From Bimastos eiseni (taxonomy: Eukaryota; Annelida; Clitellata; Crassiclitellata; Lumbricidae), in assembly GCA_959347315.1 (NCBI GenBank), contig OY365806.1, positions 35,001,526 through 35,065,525 of the forward strand: DNA of 64,000 nt, given 5' to 3'. The translations under genes were made by a program, and so were the position numbers. Under the pieces are notes generated by a model that was given only the letters and a program-made list of their open reading frames with translations, was not told where the DNA came from and did no database searches. How positions within the stretch are numbered: position 1 is the stretch's first letter; each line of letters begins with the position of its first letter. Of this stretch, positions 1 through 10,265 are shown piece by piece.

Positions 1-987
1 TTTGAGGAGGTTCGGTCTTCGTCATCGTCTCCTAAATCCATGGAAAACGGAATTTCGGTCACTGGTCAACGCTCAGCACAACGTGGACATTTGAACGCGC
101 CTTGAATCTTGAAACTGGGTGATGATTGCTCGTGACCTCCGCGCAATTTTTCATTTCCTTTGTCTCTCATCCGTTGAGTGCATGGTGGGTGCTTGTAACT
201 CCTCATTTCTGTACAAAGATCATATCAAGTTGGGATTGAACCCAACTCATCACTGACCAACCAGCAGCATTTAGGGTCTATTAAACCCCAGACTTCCCAT
301 CAACAAGCAACAACAAGAGCGTGTTCAATGGCCTAGAGTTTAGTCTGTCAGCTTGTCTACATAATATAGAAAGCAACTACTACTAGAATACCTTACCAGT
401 ACTTAAACATTAGCCCTAATTTCTCAGACTTGTCATTGTTCAGCGCCGTCATCATGTTGCCTATGAATAATAGGCCTATAATTAGGATCATACCTAAAAA
501 CAAGAACTCATCTTGTTGAACTAGTTTTTCGGTTGCTAAATCTTAAAACTCTCACCCGATATATGTTGACTCTGCTCAGTCACTTAGTCATTTATTTCTC
601 AAATTAAGACTTAACTTAAATATTTATACACCACAGACTCTCCATGTCTTTCTATCACGATGTCCCTCTATCTATTTCTGTCCCTCTGTCTCTCTGTCCC
701 TCTGTCTATCTCTGTCCCTCTTTCCTTCTGTTTCTGTCTCTCTCTCTGAATAGGCAATCCTTCTGTATAATGACCTGATTGATTACGGCCTATTTTCGTG
801 TGCCATCTATTAAAATGATTTGAGCATTAGAAACCGGTGCAACAGAAGCTACGAATTAATTAGAATTACTGTGACCAATGATTGTAAACTCTGTGACAAC
901 TCATTATGGTTTTACCATTTCATATTTGTGGCAGAAAATTGAAAGAGTGATAATGTATTCAAAACAGTGATGTTTTATTCAAAACTG
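1..987. other. Intergenic, no gene seen
   Basis: No open frame or splice-flanked exon stands out. A short CT-rich patch of CCTCTGTCTCT type lies at about 655-745. Otherwise this is AT-rich unique-looking DNA. Confidence 0.5.
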
Positions 988-1598
988 GATGTGTTAAATA
1001 AACAACAAAGTATGAAAAATTCAAAATTAACTTCTTACAGTGCAAACTGAACTTTCATGCAAACAACGGCAACGCAACTGTCAATCAATAAATTAGTAAA
1101 TAGATAAATAATTAATCAACTGAAAACAATCAATCTAGTCTACTTATGCAGAGATTGAAGCTATCTGAAGATGAAATGAAGCCAATAACTATCGTTCAAA
1201 ATGTTTGGATATTCAAGCTTTGAAGTAGGTTCGAATGAACATAGAATGTCATAAAATGCCAGCAAAAATGACATCACATTCTCTTAGTTACTAGGCCACA
1301 TCATGGATGAATGATTCAACACGTGCATTGCTATAGCACAATGCTTACACATCGATGTGAGCGATTTGCAAATTCGGTAAAATATAAAACAACAAAGAAT
1401 GAAAAATTCAAGTTTAACTTCTCACGGTGCAAACAACAGAATCGCAACTGTCAATAAATGAATAAATTAATCAATAAATCAGTCAACAAATAACTAGTTA
1501 GTCAATCAATTGACAATGATCAATTGAATCGACTAATGCAGGTGATTGAAGCTCTGGTGAAGATGTACTAAAGCCAATAAATAGGGTTCAAAATCTGG
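988..1598. repeat. Diverged direct duplication (two ~210-bp copies)
   Basis: A segment at about 1000-1207 recurs at about 1388-1598 in the same orientation. Shared landmarks in the same order are AACAACAAAG, GAAAAATTCA, a CGCAACTGTCAAT block, GATTGAAGCT and GCCAATAA followed by GTTCAAAAT. The copies differ by substitutions and small indels, so the duplication is old. No coding potential is visible. It lies downstream of the mos stop codon. Confidence 0.7.
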
Positions 1599-2025
1599 TT
1601 TCTCCAGTAAAGTGGTGCTACACTTTATGAGATCAAACACTGGCATCGAGTGGTAGAACCATGCGCAATCAGAAGAGCAGTTCCGTAAAAGAACCTGTAA
1701 AAGACCTGTCACAGACTGCGTTTCTTTTCTGCGTTTTTGTATTATTGTTCATGAGAGAGTGTGCAGTTTCAGGAGTACCAAGCGTCGATGATGAAGTCAG
1801 TCTCATGTTGTTGCGCGGAAGTGTTTCAGAGTTGTCTTTTTGGAAATTCAGAAACTTCTGAAGAAGAATGACGAGGCACGCACTGATGTTTGCAGGGAGT
1901 GAGGCGAAGAGCCATTTGTTCACAAGGGATGAAGTGCGAGTCAGAAGTACCTTTCGGCAATAACTTAGTACCTGAGAGTGCGAGTAAACTTTGCTGTAGC
2001 GATGCATCATTCTGAAGTGCAGGTG
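1599..2025. other. DNA downstream of mos, probably 3'UTR/intergenic
   Basis: This lies immediately 3' of the mos stop on the minus strand. Short open frames occur on both strands, but none has family features. I did not find a convincing poly(A) signal at the expected distance. Confidence 0.4.
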
Positions 2026-2545
2026 TCAGACAGAAGTCCATCGGATTTCATTCAGAGCAGCGTGAACATCGAGAGCGCTCGGCCTGCATTCTGGCGCCGA
2101 GCTCCAACAAGCGACGATCAGATTCCGATAGCACCTCAAACCGGAACTCGCCCCACAGTCCTCGATCCAGTCTGGTATCTGAGGTCTCAGTCCTTGAGCG
2201 ACGACGCGGAATATGACGACATGTTGGTTTTCCATGGCGTACGGAGTATCGCGAGTCAGAAGCTGCCAGAGAACGATACCGAAGGAGTAGATGTCCGCCT
2301 TGGACGTGGCTTCCAGGCCGCGAAGGAGTTCCGGCGCTCGGTAGGCAAAGGTCCCGGTCAGCTCACTTCGTTGCTCGGGACACTGAGGGACTTCGTCGAT
2401 CTCATCGAGACTACGACAGCAGCCGAAGTCAACCAGCTTACAGGTGTCTTGAGGAGTGATGACGACGTTGGACGGCTTCAGGTCGAGGTGGACGATACGA
2501 TGTCGGTGGATGTAACTGATTGAACTCGCCACATCCATGGAATAC
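2026..2545 (-). CDS. mos: mos exon 2
   Basis: Begins after the acceptor TGTTGCAG. Its first base completes an Arg codon and continues as YSMDVASS, so the helix leading into the HLDLKP loop is intact. It holds the whole C-lobe and ends at TGA (2026-2028). The intron (2546-3239) is 694 bp and contains nothing recognisable. Confidence 0.9.
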
Positions 2546-3847
2546 CTGCAACAGACGTACATAGGCCCCATACTCATTAAATCAATAATATTCAAAAATA
2601 TGCAAGGTACCTATGATAATTATCTGATCATATTTTTCTAGTACATCAATCGTATGCACGTCATTCCTTGTTTATCGGTTTCTCAAACAGTGTGCTGCAA
2701 ACGTGTTATAAATGCCTAAGGTATGGTTAGATTTGCCTACCTACACCAACGATCAGCTTGACTCCTCAAATTTATAGCCAACAGTTCTACACCAAACAAC
2801 TCCGTAGTAATATAGTCTCCATAATGACCAATGACCTGATTATTAGTGTGATATAATTCGAAGGAGCTGGGTCCTCAATCCATTTTTATATTCTCTGAAA
2901 GGATTTTAGAGTATACAAGAACACGGTCCTTCTTGGCCATCGTACTGAAACTTCTGCACTAGTTGCCGATGCATACAAACATTGAATATACGATCCTCTT
3001 CTCTTGCGCAATTGCACGCTTGCTTCGTCATGTTATGTCAGGACTCAGGAGCTATTCTGCCCGTCTCATCGACTCATGGTTAACTCCTAGCTTTCTGTTT
3101 GGTCAGGAGCGTCTGCTATCAGCATCAGTATCTTTTGATGAGAAAATGCATAAATATAATTTGGGATGGATAGGATGAAAATTATGACTGGATTGTAATA
3201 GAATTTAGAAAAAAGACTCGACATAGATGTTGACTCTACCTGAGGATGCGCTGGAATCCGAGTTCTTCCGAGCTGTCGTTGATGAGACTCAGTAGATTCC
3301 TCTCTCCAGCGTATTCCATCAAGACCAAAGCCTCCTCAGCAAATGCAGCATCCGGATCACCAGCGACGACCGCCAGCACCTTGACGACATTCGGGTGCCT
3401 CAGACGCAGGGCCCGGCACTCGGCCCGGACGCTCTCTGCAACCGCTCGTCGATTCTTCACACATCGGTGCATCCGCTTGACCGCCACCGTCCGTCCGTTC
3501 AGAAGACCGACGTGAACCGACCCGAATCCGCCAGATCCGATTTGTCGCTTAAGCCTTATCTGGGCCAGATCGTCGATCAGGGTCAGAGGTCGCTGGAAGC
3601 GGGTGCGGTCTAGAGAAGATCGCCTGGTGGTCGTCTGATGGTCGGACGCCAACAGGTGTCCCGTTGCCGCCGTCGTCGTCTGATAGAAGGATTTGAAGGA
3701 GGAGAAAGACTTGCAGTGAACGAGGGTCTGCCTAAAGAAATCCTCGTCGGCGATCACATCCGTGCATCCCACTCGATCATACTCCCTCAAGTTCTCTGAT
3801 CTCGTCGACGATCCGTGGAGTCGAGCAATGCACATCTCGTGAGACAT
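2026..3847 (-). CDS. mos: Mos serine/threonine protein kinase (two exons)
   Basis: This is a Mos-type MAP kinase kinase kinase, which in animals acts in oocytes to switch on the MEK-MAPK cascade during meiosis. Joining exons 3847-3240 and 2545-2026 gives 375 residues, close to the roughly 350 of vertebrate Mos. Visible kinase elements are the glycine loop GSGGFG (104-109), the VAVK lysine (K124), catalytic HLDLKPSN (222-229, D224), DFG followed by Cys-Cys (242-246) and RAPELL (272-277). HLDLKP, DFGC and RAPELL are Mos-like variants of the usual motifs. The first ~95 residues are a non-kinase extension. The start is the first ATG of the open frame at 3847. A phase-2 intron at codon 203 splits the kinase domain, whereas vertebrate mos is intronless. 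A minor alternative is another divergent kinase of the same branch. Confidence 0.9.
3240..3847 (-). CDS. mos: mos exon 1
   Basis: Encodes residues 1-202 plus two bases of codon 203: the N-terminal extension and the kinase N-lobe through the hinge (LVLMEYA). It ends at CTCAG|GTAGAG, a good donor. Without splicing the frame would stop at TAG immediately afterwards. Confidence 0.9.
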
Positions 3848-5163
3848 TTCTACTTCTTCTTCTTCTTCGCTGAGAACTCTCTAAAGAGTTAAACTGTCCG
3901 CAGAATGCAACGCACTAAAACAAAGCGGGAAACCAGTTCCGATGTTTCTTTGACGACAATAAAGACTTGACTGAATCGGAACTAGATCGACATCCAGGTA
4001 ATGAGGCTTCCAGACGTCTGGCGGCGAGTCGTCTCGCTTCACTGATCCTTCCCCGAGTTCAGCCAAAGACATCCAGACAGAGGGCTATGGAACGGCGAGA
4101 CATGTCGTAAAACGTTGTCTAGCAAATGTCTCTGAATTACCCAGACGATGAGTTCGCCTGTACGTCTGCGTACGTGTAAGACTGACCTGAATCATTATGA
4201 GGGTCTGTACGATTAGAACAGCCTTGTCTAAATTGTCCCTGAAGCCATAGGCAACTGGCCCCCCGCGCACCGTCTGGGTGTTTCAGACCGTGACCTTTTC
4301 CCATGGCCGATTTAGCAACCCATTCCAACCCAATGACTCCCACCAAGCGGAGGGTCTAATAGACTCCTTCGAGTAACCAAGGTAACCGCAAGACTCAATT
4401 ATCTATAGGCGTGTGTAATTATTGTCCCGTTTAAGGGTAAGGCCACTCCTTTGATCGGTTCTTAGTAAGCCATTGATTGTGTACAGTGTCTTGTCAGTTG
4501 TCAGAGTAGTGTACGCCTGTGCAACACAGTACAAAGACACTCTTCTCACGAGACGGATATAGGCCTACAGTGTACACACTCCACGTCTATTGTAATCGAG
4601 AGTACATCAGTTGGATCTACGCATTGGTTTAGATGCGCAGTGACATTTCGACTGTCTGCAAGGCAGTTGGTATCAGAAGATGGTTTATTTTTGCTCCAAT
4701 CTAAATTGAATTTAATAACCTAGAGGTTGGTGTGTTCAATTCGCCGCTTAGAGGTGAGAGTCAGACCGTTCGAGACTTTTCCGCAATGGGAAATGCCGCT
4801 ATAGAACAGAATGTGAGGCAGTTAGAGAGCGAGGGTTAAGACTAGTCACGTGTCCTCGCACTCCGATTTTAAGAAAATGAAGTCACTAATTCTTCTTACG
4901 CAGGGCAAGCTATCGGGGTTAACTTAAGAAGCTCTCATGTTAACTAAATTGTTAAGTTGGACTCCACTCTGCATGAGCTGTCACGTCGCTTTGATTATGG
5001 AAAACTGTCTAATACACATATTTAAAAAAAGAAAAATTAGGTTTCGGCCCCTCCAAATAGGACAGCGGTATTTCCATCATTTAAGCGTCTAGGTTTACTC
5101 CCAAGAATGCCATCTAACCATCATCCCATTTCCAACCGCTTCTTGTTACCTGTCAGTCTTTAC
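3848..5163. other. Upstream of mos, no gene seen
   Basis: Presumed 5' flank of mos. Small open frames at 3881-4346 on the minus strand have no family features. No TATA box or other promoter element could be assigned with confidence. Confidence 0.4.
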
Positions 5164-5202
5164 ACTTCAGTCCGCCGCCGTAGTTAGGCGGCGGACTGGA
5201 GT
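5164..5202. repeat. GC-rich perfect hairpin
   Basis: CAGTCCGCCGCC (5168-5179) is followed by a 7-nt spacer and its exact reverse complement GGCGGCGGACTG (5187-5198). Three further pairs outside one T/G position extend the stem. It is isolated in AT-rich DNA with no adjoining gene. Confidence 0.75.
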
Positions 5203-6934
5203 CGGAGTGCCTCTGAACTGTTCCAATTACCCCTAGAGCGGCTTTATATATCTTCAAGTACAACGTGCAATGCTATACAATCCCTCAACGCCCAACTTTG
5301 ACCTGGCTTCAGGAATTTCCATCGAGTCTTTCCTCACTCGCTGACTGGCAGCTGTCTCTGGTCCAGTCGGTCACCGCCTTTTTCCTCTCCTCCCCATGCT
5401 CGACGACAGTGCCGCCTTTAATCAGGACTTGTTGTATCCAGGTCTCTTCACTCCGTAGTCGCTCCACTTTCCGCTCTGCCACCTTGTTTGTCCTCGAGGA
5501 GCCACCGCTCAATCTAGAAAATGCTTATGTTGGCTGCCCTCTATATAGTTGAAAGCGCCTTTCACGGTAATTACCACATGAGCTCCTCAGTCCTACTCTT
5601 CCGCTGCTTCTGAAGCGCCTCAAGTGTTCTCACTGAGTTGGGCCGAGAGAAAGAATTTGAATTATTTTTTTACCCGAATACAATTGCAATAACAGGTATA
5701 CATACATAAAATGTATTACTAGGCCTTAATATCGAGCTGCAATTTGTATCAACTTGGCTTAGTGCTGGCCTTGGTAAAAACGAACTTTATAAGTTTATAA
5801 TCATTCCGATCTCGTCGTAAATTAAATGCGACCTCAACAGTAATATTGGCAACAGTACTATTGCACAATAGCCTACTTACTATCTGATTACATTGTAACC
5901 TGCGTCTCGGATCATTATTCACAATTTCACACTTAACCCGTCTTGTCGTTTTACAAAGGATTGCGATTCACACCATCTATTAACTCCCAATGGAGATTGG
6001 AGACAGTAAGCCGACTATGCCCTATTCAGATTAGCAATATAGCCATTTGACTTGATTAATTAGCTGAAAATCTGTTTATTTAAGGTTAGGTTCAAAAGGA
6101 AACTGTTGAATGCAAAATTTAGGTTTTTTTCTGAACCTATAAATATGAGATCTTGCGATAAATAGTACCTGCCGTGGTGCCATAAATATGAGGCGGTTTT
6201 CTGCTTTGGCTCGTTGTCCAACTCCGTCGAAATTCGTTGCAATGGGTTGAACTTGATTTCCGTGCCTAAGGTGTATAATTTTAAACACAGTTGAAACTTT
6301 AGGCCAATTTGATCAAATCGGTAACACATTTATATTGAATGTTCAATATAAATGTATGGATAATTATTTTATAGATATGTATACACTACTCCATAAGCAT
6401 CACCTCATACACTAAAATCGCATTTCTTTAGATCTGTTGGGTAGCTACGTTTAGCGCATTCGAGAGGTTCTCATAAGGCGCTATATAAATAGCCTAATAC
6501 ATACATACATGTAGAGCTGTAGATCTACATCTCAGCACCAAGACACGAATTTATTGGTTTTGATTCATGCCCTGATAATAATGATCAGTGTTTCTGTAGG
6601 TTATATGGAAATTGAAATGCCAACGAGGTGACCATGCCTTTCTAGACATATTATGTAATACAGCGTATTAGCAATGTTCCTAGAGAGCGGCGCTATATGA
6701 AGACATACATGTAGGCATAAGAATACATTGCAGTCGATTGCCAGTGCAACGTATAGGAGACAGTTTGGCGGCTCATTGACGCGTACAAAGATTTCATTTC
6801 GAGCGAAGCCTTTTATGCTAACTTACGATTGGAGCAATTTAGGACTCTTTAGAAAAAAGACTAAATCATGTCAGCTTCGCTTGGATTGCCTTGAAATTAA
6901 TTGCATTATACCAGATGCAATAAAATGAGATGGA
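5203..6934. other. Intergenic, repeat tails only
   Basis: No gene recognised. GGCGCTATATAAAT (about 6477-6490), followed by ATACATACATACAT, and CGGCGCTATATGA (about 6689-6701), followed by ACATACAT, look like the 3' tails of retroelements. The same motif recurs elsewhere in the window. Confidence 0.4.
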
Positions 6935-7075
6935 ATATGAAAGGATAGGATATGATAGGATAATTTTGGATAGGATAGAATAGGATAATATTGGAAAGGA
7001 TTGGCCAGGATAGGATAAGATAGCATATCTTAGCATAGGTTAGGATAGGATACGGTGGGATAGGCCATGGATAAG
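6935..7075. repeat. Degenerate GGATA pentanucleotide repeat
   Basis: An imperfect array of TAGGATA/GGATA units of about 140 bp. It lies 3' of the CBARP-like stop codon. Confidence 0.7.
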
Positions 7076-7229
7076 ATTTGATGGAATATGTAACCTATGA
7101 TAAGGTAGCTGGGTCATAAGATTGCCTGCGAATATATGTCTATTGCGTCTATCCTAAGCACTTGACACTGTATTTGTTTCTGTTTGTTTAATGACACTTT
7201 TTCTCCCAACGATCGATTAGTTCAATGGT

Positions 7230-7235
7230 TTTATT
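7230..7235 (-). promoter_or_regulatory. Possible poly(A) signal for the CBARP-like gene
   Basis: AATAAA on the minus strand, 15 bases beyond the stop codon (7250-7252). If used, the 3'UTR would be unusually short, so a more distal site is equally possible. Confidence 0.25.
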
Positions 7236-7249
7236 AGTCATTGCGATCG

Positions 7250-10200
7250 CTAGATGTCTTCATCCTCAGTCAGTTGAATCAGAGGAATGTTCTTGTTTCG
7301 ACAGAACGACGACGTCTGAGGAGGAGAGAGTCGTGGCACGAGCTGAGTGGAAGACCCTCCTTCCTCCTCTACCACCCCAACGCACAGCTTACCAATCTCT
7401 GAAAACGCCGCCTCCACTGCATCTCCGCCACTCTCCCCATCATCCGGGGCCTTCGTCGTCCTGCTATCGCTGATCGACTTCCGATTAAGGGAATCGAACA
7501 ACGTCGAAGAAGGGCAGTCCGTCACAGAGGCAGCAGGGTCCTCTACGTCCCGACTGCCGTGTCGTCGTCGCCTTGCCTCGTGACGTTTCCGTCTCAGCTC
7601 GACCGACGACGAGGCAGCAGTTGAAGGTCCCTCGGACGTGGCCCCCAAGACGTCGCCGCCCTGGCCAGGCAGGTCGGTGGAGGAGCGAGCCACGAAGCGG
7701 TTACGATGCCGCCCGTGGCCGGAGCGTGGAGAGCGTGCCGTCGTCACGCAGAGCGTGTGCTTCGTGTCGTACGTGGGGTCGTGGCGGATGAACTCGTTGA
7801 AGAGGGCGTCTGATCGTTCGTCGATGCTGTAGTCCCTCTGCATTCGCACGAGAGGGCGTCGCGAGTGCGACTTGAGCAACCGCGAGAAGAGCGAAGACGA
7901 GGATTTGGTTGATTGCTTGCCACTGTCAGCATCCGGTCCCACATCGATGGAGTGCTCCTGCGGCTGGTGATGGTGGTGGTGACTGGACACGGCTGACGAC
8001 AACTGATGGATCGACATAGAGGGGCTGTGATGATGGGTGGTCACTGTGGATGATGAACCGTGCTGGTGCGTGGTCACGGTCGACGATTGTCCGTGAAGGT
8101 AGGCCGTGACGATCGATGTTCCGCCAAAGCCTACCGGAACTTCCTGTTCGTGCACGCTGTCGTATACCTGGACCGCTTGACGATCGCTCTTGTATTGGAT
8201 CCTCTTCTTCTCGGCCGCTTTGCTCTTCAATGTCCGCTTCGTTGCCCCAGAATGGTAACAGAAATACGATGGCATTGACGGAGCGATCTTCGAGAGAAGG
8301 GCCAAGGCGTCATTGGAGAACACCGTATCCGCTCGTCTCTCGCCGACCACCTTTCCGATGGACTGCTGAGGCAGAGGCGACACCGGTTCGTCCTCCCGGA
8401 TGATGCTGCCCTCTTCCGGGACGAAGTAGGTCTGACGGAAGTCGAAGCGAGTGCCTAGTGACTGCTGCGTCTCGAGGGACTTGTATCCGCTGTCGCCGCG
8501 CAGCTGTTCCAGGCGGTATGCGTGGTTATCACCGGTGCTGTCCGTGCTCGTCGTGCTGTCGCGAAACGATTCCACGGACGTGGAAGCAGCTGGAATGCTG
8601 GCGCTTTTCTCCAGTGATAGACTGCTCTCCGTGTCCGTCGCTTCGTCGTCCGGCTTCGGCGCAAGTAGTTCGTGTCGTCGCTGTCGCTTCGCGATGGCCT
8701 TCCGGTATGTCTGGCGCCGGATGCTCGGCTCACGACGCAACGGATCGTCCGTTACTACACTCGAGTCCTCGTCCTTTTCTGCTATCGTTCCGAAAATGCA
8801 CGGTTCACCGGTGGCGGAATCAGGTGTCGGTTGTTCTGGAAGCAAAGGAATCTCAACGACATCGGAAGTTGGTACTGGTTGTCGAAAGACTTGTTGGTTC
8901 ACGGCGTCTGGCGAAATGTTGCCAGAAGCGAGGTTTGAATGAGACCCATGGGTCGAAAGGGATGTTGTAGGTTGACAAGTCAAGTTGGAAGCAACGGTAT
9001 TGCGGGATATGTGGCCGATTTCTGTACAGCAGAAGGGTTGAGACGGCGCTGGGGATTTTGAGGAGGTGCCCGGCGTTATCCCCGCTTCTTTTAACAATGT
9101 ATCGACCTGAGGGAAGTCAACGATTTCGACGGAAGTCAGTTCCGCGATTCCTTCCGACTCTTCCGAGTCAGCCTCCGTTTCATTTGCCAAGATGGCTCTC
9201 AACTGCCAGAGGTCCTGTGGAACCCCGACACGCTGTACAATCACTTCCACTTCGACTTTGTCGGGAATGATGCTCGGTGTTTGACTGGCACAAGATCCTG
9301 AAGGTTTGTTCAACTCTTGCTGCTGCTGCTGTTGTGTCAAGTGTTGGCGATGATGAAGGTGTTGGTAGTGATGCCGGCTGTGATGGTGTTGGCAGTGTCT
9401 CTTGGATTTTGGGGAAAGCAACCGAATGTCGCTAGCGTAGGGTCGCAGGACTTCAGAGCACGGGGCGGAAGCGCATTTCCATAACTCTGGCATGCTCTCG
9501 TTTCGCTTCTCGCGTCGTCCTGGCGCCGCACAAGACGGACTCTGCACCTGGAGTTCAGATGTGGAGGCGATTGGGGCCGAGTTCACTTGGGTTGGGCTTA
9601 GAGTGGGGCCACCGATCGTCGACGATGTGGTATCACTCGCCGCTGGTCGGTGAACCTCGGGAGCCTCTACGTCGTTTGAAGCACTGGCCATAAGTTTGGG
9701 GGACTTGAAAAGCGCAACACTGAAGACCTCGAGCAGAATGAACTGCTGAACTCGTCTGTCTCTCGTCAGTCGCGAGATATCCTGATCGGAAAAGCTCTTG
9801 GTGTGCATCCCGCGGAAGAGTTCCGTCCGACTCGTCGTCGCCTGATTGGGACACACGGAAGACCTCGGCGTCGGATAGACTTCGACAAACACCTCGCGCT
9901 TGTGGCTGTCCGTCGGCTGTTGCGACTGAGGCGGAAGGACCGTACACCGGTGGTGGGGATGGTGTTGCTTATGTCGGTGGTGTGAGTCTTCAGTACTACT
10001 CAAGCATGGCTGCTCTTTCCGGTTGGGTGAGTGGAAGGCATCCTGACCAACGAAACTCAACATAGGAGTCAATTCGGATACAGCAGAACTGTCCTCGTCG
10101 TAACTAATGCTGCCGTCTCCCGCTGCTCCAGATTCTCCATCTGCCACTCCCATTGGTCCTCCTCCTCCTCCTTGTGTCTGAGAGTCGCCCGCACGACTAC

Positions 10201-10265
10201 TGTCAAGACATAGTTCTAAAGCTGAGTCGTGTGTCGAGGCCCTTCTGCTGTTTTCAGCTTTCAAA
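7250..10265 (-). CDS. CBARP: CBARP-like terminal exon (long cytoplasmic tail)
   Basis: An open frame of about 1004 codons with no internal ATG needed at its start: the frame opens at TTG just inside a splice acceptor (GATTCAG|TTTGAAAG, exon from 10265) and ends at TAG. Residues counted from the [13 protein letters not shown] at 351-360, [10 protein letters not shown] at 589-598, and the best-conserved block [15 protein letters not shown] at 811-825 followed by IRHDP. These match the LW-LRA, DSGY-S-E and YSIDE--DALF-EF-RHDP elements of vertebrate CBARP. Low-complexity tracts include His-rich stretches at 95-107, 290-310 and 731-765, and a Gln run at 311-316. GC content is clearly higher than in flanking DNA. 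No enzymatic domain is visible. Several antisense frames are shadows of this exon. Confidence 0.85.

Noticed and set aside
1978..2523. 181-codon plus-strand frame
   Set aside because: It is the antisense shadow of mos exon 2, whose minus-strand reading has full kinase motifs.
8451..8970. Two plus-strand frames of 163-170 codons
   Set aside because: Antisense shadows of the GC-rich CBARP-like terminal exon.
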